This document shows positions 9,592-18,706 of a stretch of DNA of 64,000 nt, piece after piece. The notes beneath the pieces are model-generated. The model made no database searches and was not told where the DNA came from. It was given only the letters and a program-made list of their open reading frames with translations. Source of the stretch: Aestuariibacter sp. A3R04 (GTDB lineage: Bacteria > Pseudomonadota > Gammaproteobacteria > Enterobacterales > Alteromonadaceae); NCBI RefSeq assembly GCF_018860805.1, contig NZ_JAHKQR010000011.1, positions 736,238-800,237 of the forward strand, given 5' to 3'. Position numbers and translations under genes: made by a program. Positions within the stretch are counted from its first letter, which is position 1; each line of letters starts with the position of its first letter.

Positions 9592-10788
9592 ATGTTTCAA
9601 CCCGTCTCTGCTTTTTTAGCGCTTCGTTACGCCACGGCAGACAAACAAAATAGTTTCGTCTCTTTTATCAACCTTTTTTCGGTGGCGGGTATTGCGCTCG
9701 GATTGATGTCACTGATTATCGTTTTGTCTGTTATGAACGGCTTTGAAGGACAGTTAAAAAAGAGAATTTTAGGTATTGTACCGCAAATTGTGGCTCACGC
9801 TGAGCCCCACGAGATTGATGAAACCCAATTTCCTGGGGTTTACGGAAAAATGGCTTATGCTGAAACAGAAGGGGTAATACAGGCCCAAACTGGGTTACGA
9901 GGTATGCGTATCCAGGGTATCGTACCGACGTCCATGGAAAACAGTATTGTTGCTGATAATATGGTTACCGGCAGTTTAGGCACTTTAACTCCTGGTAGTT
10001 TTAATGTCGTCATTGGCCGTGCGCTGGCAGTACAACTGGATATCCGGGTTGGTGACAGATTGCGGCTTATGGTGGCGGGAGCCAGTATATATACACCCCT
10101 GGGGCGTATTCCCAGCCAGCGTTTAGTCACTGTTTCCGGGGTTTATTCCGTGGGATCGCAAATGGACGACAAGGTCATTTTCATGGCCTTAGACGATTTA
10201 AAGCGGCTGATGCGACTGGCATCGGATTCACCGTCTGATACCCGCCTATTCCTTGAAGACGCGTTCAACTATCAGGAGGTGGTGTTACAACTTGACCGTG
10301 CAGGCGTTGCCAGTGACAACTGGCGCGAACGCCAAGGGCCTTTGTTCGATGCAGTTAAGATGGAAAAAAACATGATGTTCATGATGCTGTTGCTGGTGAT
10401 TGCAGTGGCAGCGTTTAACATCGTTTCGGCCCTTGTTATGGTGGTTACGGAAAAACAAGGGGATATTGCAATATTGCAAACCCAGGGTATGGCGCCGGGT
10501 TACGTGATGCTGGTCTTTGTGTTAAATGGTATTTTCAACGGTGTGAAAGGCGCCCTTGTGGGGCTAGTGTTAGGGGTGGGTGTGACGCTGCAACTCAATA
10601 ACGTTCTGGATCTTGTGCACATCAATCTCGCGTTGTCCGCTGACGGCCATGGTATCCCTATTGATCTTCGTTGGCACCAAGTGGTGACCGTTACGCTGTT
10701 CTCGCTGGCGCTGTGTCTGGTGGCGAGTATATATCCCGCTTACCGCGCAATGAAAGTACAACCAGCCTCTGCGCTGCAAAACGATTAG
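9592..10788 (+). CDS. lolC: LolC/LolE family lipoprotein-releasing ABC permease
   Basis: Inner-membrane permease of the lipoprotein-releasing machine that passes outer-membrane lipoproteins to LolA. It has 398 residues: the first transmembrane helix at about 24-48 (GIALGLMSLIIVLSVMNGF) followed by QLKKRILG, a large periplasmic MacB-type domain, and three C-terminal helices of the FtsX fold ending in YPAYRAMKVQPASALQ. Both LolC and LolE fit this description; LolC is preferred from the N-terminus. The partner ATPase LolD and a second permease do not follow: the next gene is a phosphoribosyltransferase. They must be elsewhere, or this is a fused or single-permease LolF-like system. Confidence 0.85.
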   Translation: MFQPVSAFLALRYATADKQNSFVSFINLFSVAGIALGLMSLIIVLSVMNGFEGQLKKRILGIVPQIVAHAEPHEIDETQFPGVYGKMAYAETEGVIQAQTGLRGMRIQGIVPTSMENSIVADNMVTGSLGTLTPGSFNVVIGRALAVQLDIRVGDRLRLMVAGASIYTPLGRIPSQRLVTVSGVYSVGSQMDDKVIFMALDDLKRLMRLASDSPSDTRLFLEDAFNYQEVVLQLDRAGVASDNWRERQGPLFDAVKMEKNMMFMMLLLVIAVAAFNIVSALVMVVTEKQGDIAILQTQGMAPGYVMLVFVLNGIFNGVKGALVGLVLGVGVTLQLNNVLDLVHINLALSADGHGIPIDLRWHQVVTVTLFSLALCLVASIYPAYRAMKVQPASALQND

Positions 10789-10917
10789 CACGAAAAAACA
10801 AACCTGACAGGCATGGCAATATGTAAACAGAGCCTGACCAATTGGTTAAATAAGCGTGCAATAATGGGTAAATTTCTCTATACTCGCGCCTTTAAAACGG
10901 GCGGCCGGAAAGACGAT

Positions 10918-11490
10918 ATGAATAAAAACTTTATTACCTCTCAATCTTTACTTGAAGATGCATTCAGATTGGCTGCCATGGTTTATGAAGACGGTTTTAG
11001 ACCTGATTTTATCATTGGTATATGGCGCGGTGGTGCACCTATAGGTATCGCGGTGCAGGAATTTTTTGAATTTAAAAACACCTCGACCGATCACATTGCG
11101 GTGAGAACTTCTTCGTACTATGGCATTAATAAACAGTCGAAAGAAATACGTGTTCACGGTTTGCACTATTTGGTAGAAAATGCCAATGCCGAAGATAAGC
11201 TATTGATCGTGGATGATGTATTTGACTCGGGCCGCAGCGTGGACGCGTTAATAAAGCAAGTGAAAAAGCTTATGCGCCTGAATATGCCTAAAGATATTCG
11301 CATTGCGTGTCCCTGGTATAAACCGCAGAATAATAAGACTGACATAAAGCCAGACTATTTCGTTAATCAGAGTGATGAATGGCTGGTATTCCCCCACGAG
11401 ATTGCGGGTTTGAGCGAAGAAGAAATTCGCGAAGGCAAAACAGAACTAGCCAGTGTAATGGACGTGTTGTTTGATAAAAAGCCTGAATAG
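10918..11490 (+). CDS. Purine-type phosphoribosyltransferase
   Basis: Type I phosphoribosyltransferase of the hypoxanthine/xanthine-like group (COG2236 type), which probably salvages a purine base with PRPP. The PRPP-binding loop reads LLIVDDVFDSGRSVDAL, and the early IIGIWRGGAPIG supplies the PPi loop. An in-frame extension reaches back to 10813. The ATG at 10918 is preferred because GGAAAG lies just upstream and the conserved fold begins there, giving 190 residues. A TATACT element with a GC-rich discriminator at 10879-10884 could be its own -10, although no good -35 is visible. The exact base specificity cannot be read. Confidence 0.85.
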   Translation: MNKNFITSQSLLEDAFRLAAMVYEDGFRPDFIIGIWRGGAPIGIAVQEFFEFKNTSTDHIAVRTSSYYGINKQSKEIRVHGLHYLVENANAEDKLLIVDDVFDSGRSVDALIKQVKKLMRLNMPKDIRIACPWYKPQNNKTDIKPDYFVNQSDEWLVFPHEIAGLSEEEIREGKTELASVMDVLFDKKPE

Positions 11491-11550
11491 GGAAAGTGGC
11501 TCGAGGGGCACTCTCAGTGGGTGCCTTAACTGAGACTGCCCAGACAAGTT

Positions 11551-12195
11551 CTACTTTCCTGAGATGTAAAACTTGTCGTGGAAAGTGAATACCCATTGGG
11601 GTTTGTACACCACCAGTAGCGTCATCGTCATTCCGTTAAGCAAACCTTCAGGGAAGAGCAAAAGTGGTATGAGGATAAGATAGTTATCGCGCACAGTTGC
11701 CCAGTCGTAAATACCTTCGGTCCAATAAACCGTTGCAAGAAGGCTCATCTTCAATGCAATAACCAGGGCGCCTGGTAAAAAAGCACACACAAAAATATAC
11801 ACAAAGACGTTTCGGGAAATGCGATGGAATGCAGTTATAAATATCAAATAAGTGACTGATATAGGCATAAGCACACCCACTAATCCGTTTACACCCATCA
11901 TTTCCCAGCTATCAGCTCCGGCTAATGTGGTACCAAGCAGCGCAACGCTTCCGGCCATGCAGGCCCAGCGAAATCCCAGTGTCAAAACCAGTGCTGAAAG
12001 CCATAGAAAATGGACACTGAGGCCAGTGTAAATACCCGCTCGAAATATCCACAGAAAGAAAACAATGGCTGTGAAACCAAAAATAACGTGCTGCCGTGCC
12101 TTGTCGCTGAGCAGCGCTGACCAAGACAACGATTTAACAATCCGAAGCAACACAATGGCATAAGCGAATACGCAGCATGTTTGGATAGTGGTCAC
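11551..12195 (-). CDS. CbiM-like / energy-coupling-factor permease (COG3235 type)
   Basis: Integral membrane protein of 214 residues with about six hydrophobic segments, resembling the CbiM-like S-component family found alone in many gammaproteobacteria. The C-terminal signature PEGLLNGMTMTLLVVYKPQW is characteristic of that group. There are no ATPase or transmembrane partner genes nearby, so whether it moves cobalt, nickel or another substrate is unknown. The gene starts 12 nt after the xthA stop on the same strand and is probably co-transcribed with it. An 8-bp inverted repeat (arms 11543-11550 and 11570-11577) spans its 3' end but lacks a T-run. Confidence 0.7.
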   Translation of the reverse strand: MTTIQTCCVFAYAIVLLRIVKSLSWSALLSDKARQHVIFGFTAIVFFLWIFRAGIYTGLSVHFLWLSALVLTLGFRWACMAGSVALLGTTLAGADSWEMMGVNGLVGVLMPISVTYLIFITAFHRISRNVFVYIFVCAFLPGALVIALKMSLLATVYWTEGIYDWATVRDNYLILIPLLLFPEGLLNGMTMTLLVVYKPQWVFTFHDKFYISGK

Positions 12196-12207
12196 AGTCG
12201 CCCCTGT

Positions 12208-13017
12208 TTAAATATCGTATGTGGCCCAAATCGGGGCGTGATCTGACGGTTTTTCGATACCGCGAAGTTCATAATCTATGCCAGTCTCAACAAGCTTACT
12301 GTGAACGCTTTCAGTGGCAAGGATGTGATCAATGCGCAGACCACGGTTATCATTGAACCCTTTAGAGCGATAATCGAACCAGCTAAATTTATCATCTGTA
12401 TCAGGGTTTTGTGCCCTAAAACTATCGGTAAGTCCCCAGTTGTAAAGTGTTGTAATCCATTCTCTTTCTTCAGGCAGGAATGAACATTTACCGGTTCTAA
12501 GCCAGCGTTTTTTATTATCTTCTCCAATGCCGATGTCTTTGTCTTGCGGAGAAATATTGAGATCCCCCATGATCACCACATTATCATCTGGAGTGTGGTG
12601 TTCAGCCAAATAACCCATTAGATCCGCATAGAACTTACGTTTTGCAGGATACTTCGTTTCGTGCTTTTCGTTTTCTCCCTGAGGAAAATAGCCGTTGAGA
12701 ATACGTACAGGCTTACCCTGTTTGTCGGCAAGGGTGACCATAATCATACGTCGTTGTGCATCTTCATCGTCGGTGGGGAAACCCAGTTGTACATCAACGG
12801 GCGCCTGTTTGGTAAGCATGGCTACACCATAGTGACTTTTTTGACCGTGATAGAAAACGTGATAGCCCAGCTCTTTGACTGCTTCGAGGGGGAACTGTTC
12901 ATTGTGCACTTTGATTTCCTGTAATCCAATGACATCGGGTTGGTGCTTTTCCACTAGTGCAGCGAGTTGATGCAGGCGAGCTCTGATGCCGTTGATATTA
13001 AACGATACAATTTTCAT
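12208..13017 (-). CDS. xthA: Exodeoxyribonuclease III
   Basis: AP endonuclease and 3'-5' exonuclease of base-excision repair. The 269-residue protein is the usual size. It begins [14 protein letters not shown] and carries the metal and catalytic residues of the EEP fold: LQEIK near residue 34, GDLNI near 150 and SDHAPIW at the C-terminus. It is probably expressed with the downstream CbiM-like gene (12-nt gap). The upstream heme oxygenase gene ends 66 nt before its start, so read-through from that gene is possible. No unusual features. Confidence 0.97.
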   Translation of the reverse strand: MKIVSFNINGIRARLHQLAALVEKHQPDVIGLQEIKVHNEQFPLEAVKELGYHVFYHGQKSHYGVAMLTKQAPVDVQLGFPTDDEDAQRRMIMVTLADKQGKPVRILNGYFPQGENEKHETKYPAKRKFYADLMGYLAEHHTPDDNVVIMGDLNISPQDKDIGIGEDNKKRWLRTGKCSFLPEEREWITTLYNWGLTDSFRAQNPDTDDKFSWFDYRSKGFNDNRGLRIDHILATESVHSKLVETGIDYELRGIEKPSDHAPIWATYDI

Positions 13018-13083
13018 ACAATAATACCTTTACTTTAAACTGTGGTTTCGTTGTTCGTATAGTGGTGAATAATTAAGACTTTT

Positions 13084-13668
13084 TCATTCACTGGGCCAAT
13101 GTAACCGTGCCGTATTCATCAATCCGGTGAACAATTGGTTGGCAAACAGGCTTGTTAGGTGAATATCAACCTGCCTGCTACCTGCATAATCGGTAGCCTG
13201 CTCTCGAAAAGATGACCAATTCGCGCCTACATTCGTCATGATGGTGTAGTAGCTGATGGGGAAGTGTGGGTACTCTTTTTTCATCCAGCGAGCAATAATG
13301 CTGGCCCCCACGGAGGAGCCTATCCAGACATAGGCACATGCCAATTGTGATTCTGGGTTCACGGGCATAGTACTGCACGCAAGTGACGGGGTTAAAGAGG
13401 GGGATGACGCTAACGCTTTGATATCTTCTATCAGGGCGTGGTGCACACTGTCTATTTTAGCCTGTATCTGTATGGATTCAGGCAGACCTTGTACGAACGG
13501 TGTCGCATAAGTATGAAAAGCCAGTAAAGTGTGCAGGCTTGCTGAATAACTTTGCGATGTGAAAGTCTCTTTATTCATTTGCTGGGAAAACGGATAAGTG
13601 TTTTCGAGCGCTTTGTGAGAATCCGCGGTATCTTCTTTTAAATAAGAAAATAGTTTATTTATATTCAT
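13084..13668 (-). CDS. bphO: Bacterial heme oxygenase (biliverdin-forming), BphO type
   Basis: Opens heme to biliverdin, the chromophore of the bacteriophytochrome encoded divergently 73 bp away. At 194 residues it is an all-helical heme oxygenase. The proximal heme-ligand histidine is His18 in DSHKALE, and the distal helix carries SSVGASIIARWM, with a glycine-containing segment as expected. The ATG at 13668 is chosen over a TTG one codon upstream; no strong ribosome site is visible. Linkage of bphO and bphP is well established in phytochrome-bearing bacteria and strongly supports the role. The shared intergenic space suggests coordinated expression. Confidence 0.88.
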   Translation of the reverse strand: MNINKLFSYLKEDTADSHKALENTYPFSQQMNKETFTSQSYSASLHTLLAFHTYATPFVQGLPESIQIQAKIDSVHHALIEDIKALASSPSLTPSLACSTMPVNPESQLACAYVWIGSSVGASIIARWMKKEYPHFPISYYTIMTNVGANWSSFREQATDYAGSRQVDIHLTSLFANQLFTGLMNTARLHWPSE

Positions 13669-13741
13669 CAATTGGTTGTTCTGATATTCTGAGATCTAAT
13701 AAATCCGATGGTACATCATACCCCAATCAGAGGCGCCATTC

Positions 13742-16312
13742 ATGACAAACCGCGGTGAAATCGTCCCAGAGAATGAGGTTGATTTAACGACTTGTGACAA
13801 GGAACCGATACATTTGCCAGGCAGTGTTCAGTCATTCGGTTTTTTGCTGGCACTGCAGCCTGACTGGTTGATTGCGTACTGCTCTGAGAATACGCCTTAT
13901 TATTTGGGCAATGAGTGGCAGCAGGTACTTGGTGAGCCACTAAAAAACTGGTTTGACCGCAAAACCATGCACGATATGCGTTCGGCGTTGCAGTCAGCAA
14001 TGATTACCCAACGAAACGAGCGATTGTTCAACAGGAACATTGTTGTTTCGGGGAAAAATGTAGACATTTCGATTCATCACAACGGCGAGTACATTGTGGT
14101 GGAATGTGAAGAGGTACACAACGGTTATGAGGACCCGGAACACTTTGTAAGATCATTGCTAACACAATTTTACCGCGCCAACGATAGCAGTCATCTTATT
14201 GAAATGGTGGCACAACAAATTCAACTCATCAGCGGCTACGATCGCGTCATGGTATACCGGTTTTTACCGGATGGCGCTGGTGAAGTTATAGCGGAAAGCA
14301 AACGCTTTGAATTAGAATCCTTTCTCGGCCTTCGTTACCCGGCTTCGGATATCCCAAAACAAGCGCGGGCACTGTATATAAAAAACCTGCTCAGAGTTAT
14401 TGGTAACGTCGAAGATACAGTGGTTCCAATTCAACCTGCAAACCAGAATAAAACGCAACCGTTAGATTTGTCATTCTCTACGTTGAGAGCCGTGTCTCCA
14501 ATCCACATTGAGTACCTTAAAAATATGGGTGTAAATGCCTCCATGTCTATTTCCATTGTGGTAAACGGAAAGTTGTGGGGCTTGTTTGCCTGCCATCACT
14601 ACAGCGAGAAAATACCGTCGTATTTTATGCGAACGGAACTTGAAATGTTCGCTGAGGTTTTTGCGTTGGAGTTATCTTCCAGGTTGGCGAGGGAAAAAGA
14701 AGTGGAGCGAACTCGCGCGCGAAATGTTCACAATCAAATGATAGCGACGATGCCTTCCGATGGCGCGTTAAAAGATATTATTGCTACCCAATTTGCCGTT
14801 TTGCGTAATCTCATTTCTTGCGATGGCATATGTGTCGTGGTTGATGGCCAAGCGAAAAGTGACGGAGCAACTTTAAGTGAGGAACTGTTATTCGTACTCT
14901 GCCGAAAACTCAATGGACTGGCGCCCAGTGAGGTGGCACCAATAGAAACTCTGGCTGCATTCATTGACGGCTATCAGACCGAAGCTCACGGAATTGCAGG
15001 AGTACTGGCTATTCCCCTGTCAAAAAGTCCAAGAGATTATTTGTTGTTCTTCAGAAAACCGCAAACAAAAACGGTAAATTGGGCAGGAAACCCGCAAAAG
15101 CCAGTAGCAGTGGGGCCCAACGGAGCCCGGTTATTGCCCAGAAGTAGTTTTGAATTGTGGAAGCAAACTCACAGCGACAGTTGCCACGAATGGACTGAGC
15201 AAACATTACAAGATGCAGAGTCATTGAGGATCACCTTGCTAGAAGTGATTATCAGACATGCCCACGAGCGTGATGATCTCATGTTACAGGCGAGCAGAAA
15301 ACACGAGGTTCTAATCTCTGAGCTCAACCATCGGGTACGCAATATCTTAAATCTGGTAAATGCCATCGTAGCGCAAACAGAACAGCAGGACAGATCGTTA
15401 AGTGAATTTGTTGAGGTGCTCACCGGCAGACTTGTGGCCCTTGCTTCTGCACACGATCAGTTAACCGCCTCTGAATGGGCAGAAGTGTCTTTTCGTAGAA
15501 TGCTCGAAACGGAAATACAAGCTTATATCAATGTTAATAGCGCAATTCAGTTGGATGGCGATGATGTGCTGATTTCCCCCTATGCGGCAACGCCACTGGT
15601 GCTGGTTATGCACGAGATGTTCACCAATGCCGCCAAGTATGGCGCTTTGTCTGCTTGTGAAAAAAAAGGTACGGTGTATGTGCGTTGGCACATCAGTGAG
15701 AAAAGCGAGCTCGTCATTGAATGGCAAGAGCGGGGTGGACCCCCCGTATCCCTGCCCGAAAGAGAAAACTTTGGACTTACGATGATTAAGAGCGTTTTAC
15801 CTCATGAATTAGGTGGGCGTGCAGATATCGCATTTGAACCTCCAGGCCTAAAGGCAACATTTACCGTTCCATATCGCTTTTTACTCATTAATCAGGCGGC
15901 CTCAAAATCTCCTCCAGAAAAGGTTCACCCTGACGAAGAAACATCCACCGTGTTGCCTAAAGAAGCTATTGTTGTGGAAGACAGTTTAGTTATTGCCCTG
16001 GATATGCAAAAAAAGCTCAGGAGAATGCACATTGATAATGTTAGTATTGCCGGTAGTTTAGGGGCAGCCCGGCAGTACTTTGAAAAACGTACACCTGGTT
16101 TGGCACTTTTTGATGTGCACCTTGGAAGAGAAACCACGTACGAATTAATCAGCGAAGTACGCGGTAAAGGCGTGCCAGTGGTTATTGTCAGTGGTTACGG
16201 AAAAGCACTGCTTCTTCCAGATTCATTCGACAATACGCCCGTACTAACCAAACCCGTTTCTGACTCAGTGCTAAAAGAAACGCTGTCCCAGTTGTTCAAA
16301 TCAGCAATCTGA
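13742..16312 (+). CDS. bphP: Bacteriophytochrome, PAS-GAF-PHY-HWE kinase-receiver hybrid
   Basis: Red/far-red light sensor kinase of 856 residues. The N-terminal biliverdin-attachment cysteine is Cys18 (TTCDKEPIHLPGS). The PAS domain covers about residues 18-125. The GAF domain contains PASDIP with Asp203. The PHY domain carries the tongue motif PRSSF at 466-470. The kinase is of the HWE type: phosphoacceptor His530 in ELNHRVRN and the diagnostic W-x-E at Trp661/Glu663 in IEWQERGGPPV. A C-terminal receiver follows, with Asp791 in LFDVHLG. A GAGG ribosome site lies 8 nt before the ATG. The next gene begins 18 nt downstream and encodes its probable partner. Signal flow from His530 to the receiver of this protein or of the next one is inferred. 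Confidence 0.95.
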   Translation: MTNRGEIVPENEVDLTTCDKEPIHLPGSVQSFGFLLALQPDWLIAYCSENTPYYLGNEWQQVLGEPLKNWFDRKTMHDMRSALQSAMITQRNERLFNRNIVVSGKNVDISIHHNGEYIVVECEEVHNGYEDPEHFVRSLLTQFYRANDSSHLIEMVAQQIQLISGYDRVMVYRFLPDGAGEVIAESKRFELESFLGLRYPASDIPKQARALYIKNLLRVIGNVEDTVVPIQPANQNKTQPLDLSFSTLRAVSPIHIEYLKNMGVNASMSISIVVNGKLWGLFACHHYSEKIPSYFMRTELEMFAEVFALELSSRLAREKEVERTRARNVHNQMIATMPSDGALKDIIATQFAVLRNLISCDGICVVVDGQAKSDGATLSEELLFVLCRKLNGLAPSEVAPIETLAAFIDGYQTEAHGIAGVLAIPLSKSPRDYLLFFRKPQTKTVNWAGNPQKPVAVGPNGARLLPRSSFELWKQTHSDSCHEWTEQTLQDAESLRITLLEVIIRHAHERDDLMLQASRKHEVLISELNHRVRNILNLVNAIVAQTEQQDRSLSEFVEVLTGRLVALASAHDQLTASEWAEVSFRRMLETEIQAYINVNSAIQLDGDDVLISPYAATPLVLVMHEMFTNAAKYGALSACEKKGTVYVRWHISEKSELVIEWQERGGPPVSLPERENFGLTMIKSVLPHELGGRADIAFEPPGLKATFTVPYRFLLINQAASKSPPEKVHPDEETSTVLPKEAIVVEDSLVIALDMQKKLRRMHIDNVSIAGSLGAARQYFEKRTPGLALFDVHLGRETTYELISEVRGKGVPVVIVSGYGKALLLPDSFDNTPVLTKPVSDSVLKETLSQLFKSAI

Positions 16313-16330
16313 CAGAGCTTGCGGAGAAAT

Positions 16331-18706
16331 ATGAGTTTATTAACCAATAAGTGTGTTTTAATTGTCGAAGACACGACCATTGCCGCAACGTATTTGGCCA
16401 GAGAGCTTACCGAAATGGGCGCTGATGTTGTGGGGCTTGCGCGTACTGAATCGCAGGCCGTTGAAATGGCAAACGCGCTGCAACCACAACTCATTTTGAT
16501 GGATATCCATCTCGGTGAAGGCGGTAACGGTATAAGTGCTGCGAAAAAAATCAGAAGTCAACACCATATACCGCTTATTTACACCACATCTTTTTCCGAC
16601 GATAGCGTGCTATCTGATGCGCTTGATACATCTCCTTATGGATATATTGTCAAGCCTTTTGACCACAAAACCATTAAGGTTAGTTGTGAAACTGCCCTCA
16701 AGCGCTTTGAATTAGAAATGTCGTTGCAAGGGGCAGAGGCGCGCTTCAGGTTAGCCGCTGAAGCGGCGGATGCTGGTATCTTTGCCCTGGATGAGAGTGG
16801 TCATTATTTTACTTACACTGGCGCAGCGAGCTTGAAAAATCGCTTGGGTGGAGGAACACAAACCAGTGTGGACCAATTTTGGTCGCTCTTTGACGAGAAA
16901 GATAGAACCGACGTTTTAGCGGCCATGAAATCGCAAACGTGTCTGCGGAAAACGATACGCATAGCAGATGACGGGGCAGGAAACACCTGCTGGCTTGATA
17001 TTCTTTTTTCAGGCATCTCTATCGCCGATGAGCGGGTAACCATTGGCGCAGTAGTCGATGTAACTGAGCAGCAACAAAGCAGCAGAAAACTACAGCTATC
17101 GAGCATTATTTTGGACCAGTTAGCTAAAGGCGTAGCGGTGCTTGACGCTTCTCATCGCATCATTCAGTGGAATCGCGCGCTTTACCAAATGTTGGGTTGT
17201 GAGGACGAAAAATCCAAGCCGTTGACCTTAGCGGATATGGGGGTGCCTGTTTCCCTTGTTGAATCTAGTGTCGAGGCCACGAGGTCAGTAGTTCAGCGGC
17301 ACAAGTTGTCGCTACGCAAAAAAAACAATGTTGTTTTTCCTGCATTCGTCACAGTGTCCAGGCTAGAGGAAGCGGGATCCAATGACGCCTTTGTGATTAC
17401 CATATCCGATTTATCTGAATTACAAAACGCAGAGCGCAAGCTTAAAAATCTTGCTTTTAGTGATGGGCTAACGGGCGCAGGAAATCGCCAGTATCTTAGT
17501 TTGCTTCTCAAAGATGATGTGTTTACTCAAACGATCAACAGCTTGGTTTTTATCGATATCGATAACTTTTCTCAAGTCAATGAATTGTATGGCCATGGAG
17601 TGGGTGATGCGTTACTGGTGGCTTGTGCAACCCGCATAGAAAGATCAATTCAAGAAGTAAATATACTTATTCGTCAGGGCGGCGACAAATTCGTGGTGTT
17701 GATCCAGGACGATACAGATGTTGCGGATTTGTCTTCGCAATTACTCAATGAACTGACGTTACCCTGCACAATTGAGGGGCATCCTATCGCTGTAACGGCA
17801 AGCATTGGTTATGCTAAGGCTGTTGACGACCAATCTTGTGAAAACTTACTAAAATGCGCAGATATTGCCCTTTTCGAGGCAAAACGAAAAGGCAAAAACA
17901 GGGCAGTGGCCTTTTCGCAGGAGCAACCCGCCCCCTCAGAGTACCGCCTGGCATTTGAAAGTGAAATTAGAACCGCACTTGCCAACGATGAGATTTGCAC
18001 CTTATTTCGCCCTGTTTTTAGTCGTGATGAAAAGCTAACAGGGTTGGAGGCGAGGTTTTCCTATAAGGGAAAAACCATTCAGAACACCGCTGTGTTAAAC
18101 ACGGAAGCTGGTAGTGTAGGATTGCAAAACCCCTTGTGGATGACCATGCTAAGGGAGTTGTGTATAGCAAGTAAATTGCTCAGTACCAATGGTCTTCAAC
18201 ATGTAAAACTCTTTGTTGATAGTGAGTTACTTAACATACGCTCACCTGCCATTGCCGAACAGTTTGCCACTTTCATTGAAGATTTCCATGTGCCTGCATC
18301 TCAGTTTGTGCTTGGAATTAATCCACACGACCATGGTGAATACAGAGGTAACCTGATCATTCGTACACTACATGCGCGCGGGTTCAAGTTATATCTTTCC
18401 CCGTTTGCGCAAGATGCGATTTCACTGAAATTTCTTCAGGAAGAAAGTGTCTTTGCCGTTAAATTAGACGTTGATTTGTTGGCAGAGCAGTGGGGAAACA
18501 GTGACAGGAAAATGCTATGTGCTATTGCCAATTTTGCTCGCGCAATGGAAAAAGAATTAATTTTAGACGGCGTTAACACACCTGTCACTCTGCAACTCGT
18601 CAGTACTTTGGATGTCGATTATTTTCTGGGGCGACATTTTGGGCTAACCAAATCCCTCACTGAGATCATTAATAGTCGAACCTGGTACGGTAAAAAAATT
18701 AGTTAG
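16331..18706 (+). CDS. Response regulator with PAS, degenerate GGDEF and degenerate EAL domains
   Basis: Probable output partner of the phytochrome. The 791-residue protein starts at the ATG with GGAGA upstream; a TTG four codons earlier is less likely. Domains: receiver (1-120, Asp58 in LMDIHLG), two PAS-like segments (about 135-260 and 260-375), GGDEF (about 375-540) and EAL-like (about 545-785). The GGDEF domain keeps DGLTGAGNR and FIDIDNF, but the signature is GGDKF (450-454), lacking the catalytic glutamate. The EAL-like part has LEARF (572-576) and lacks the later acidic metal ligands: GINPHD and LSPFAQD stand where ELTES- and DDFG-type motifs are expected. Neither c-di-GMP synthesis nor breakdown is expected; it may act as a binding or interaction module. 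Confidence 0.88.
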   Translation: MSLLTNKCVLIVEDTTIAATYLARELTEMGADVVGLARTESQAVEMANALQPQLILMDIHLGEGGNGISAAKKIRSQHHIPLIYTTSFSDDSVLSDALDTSPYGYIVKPFDHKTIKVSCETALKRFELEMSLQGAEARFRLAAEAADAGIFALDESGHYFTYTGAASLKNRLGGGTQTSVDQFWSLFDEKDRTDVLAAMKSQTCLRKTIRIADDGAGNTCWLDILFSGISIADERVTIGAVVDVTEQQQSSRKLQLSSIILDQLAKGVAVLDASHRIIQWNRALYQMLGCEDEKSKPLTLADMGVPVSLVESSVEATRSVVQRHKLSLRKKNNVVFPAFVTVSRLEEAGSNDAFVITISDLSELQNAERKLKNLAFSDGLTGAGNRQYLSLLLKDDVFTQTINSLVFIDIDNFSQVNELYGHGVGDALLVACATRIERSIQEVNILIRQGGDKFVVLIQDDTDVADLSSQLLNELTLPCTIEGHPIAVTASIGYAKAVDDQSCENLLKCADIALFEAKRKGKNRAVAFSQEQPAPSEYRLAFESEIRTALANDEICTLFRPVFSRDEKLTGLEARFSYKGKTIQNTAVLNTEAGSVGLQNPLWMTMLRELCIASKLLSTNGLQHVKLFVDSELLNIRSPAIAEQFATFIEDFHVPASQFVLGINPHDHGEYRGNLIIRTLHARGFKLYLSPFAQDAISLKFLQEESVFAVKLDVDLLAEQWGNSDRKMLCAIANFARAMEKELILDGVNTPVTLQLVSTLDVDYFLGRHFGLTKSLTEIINSRTWYGKKIS

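Noticed and set aside
11543..11577. 8-bp inverted repeat (GACAAGTT/AACTTGTC) as terminator
   Set aside because: It extends into the coding end of the CbiM-like gene and lacks a T-run; it may be chance.
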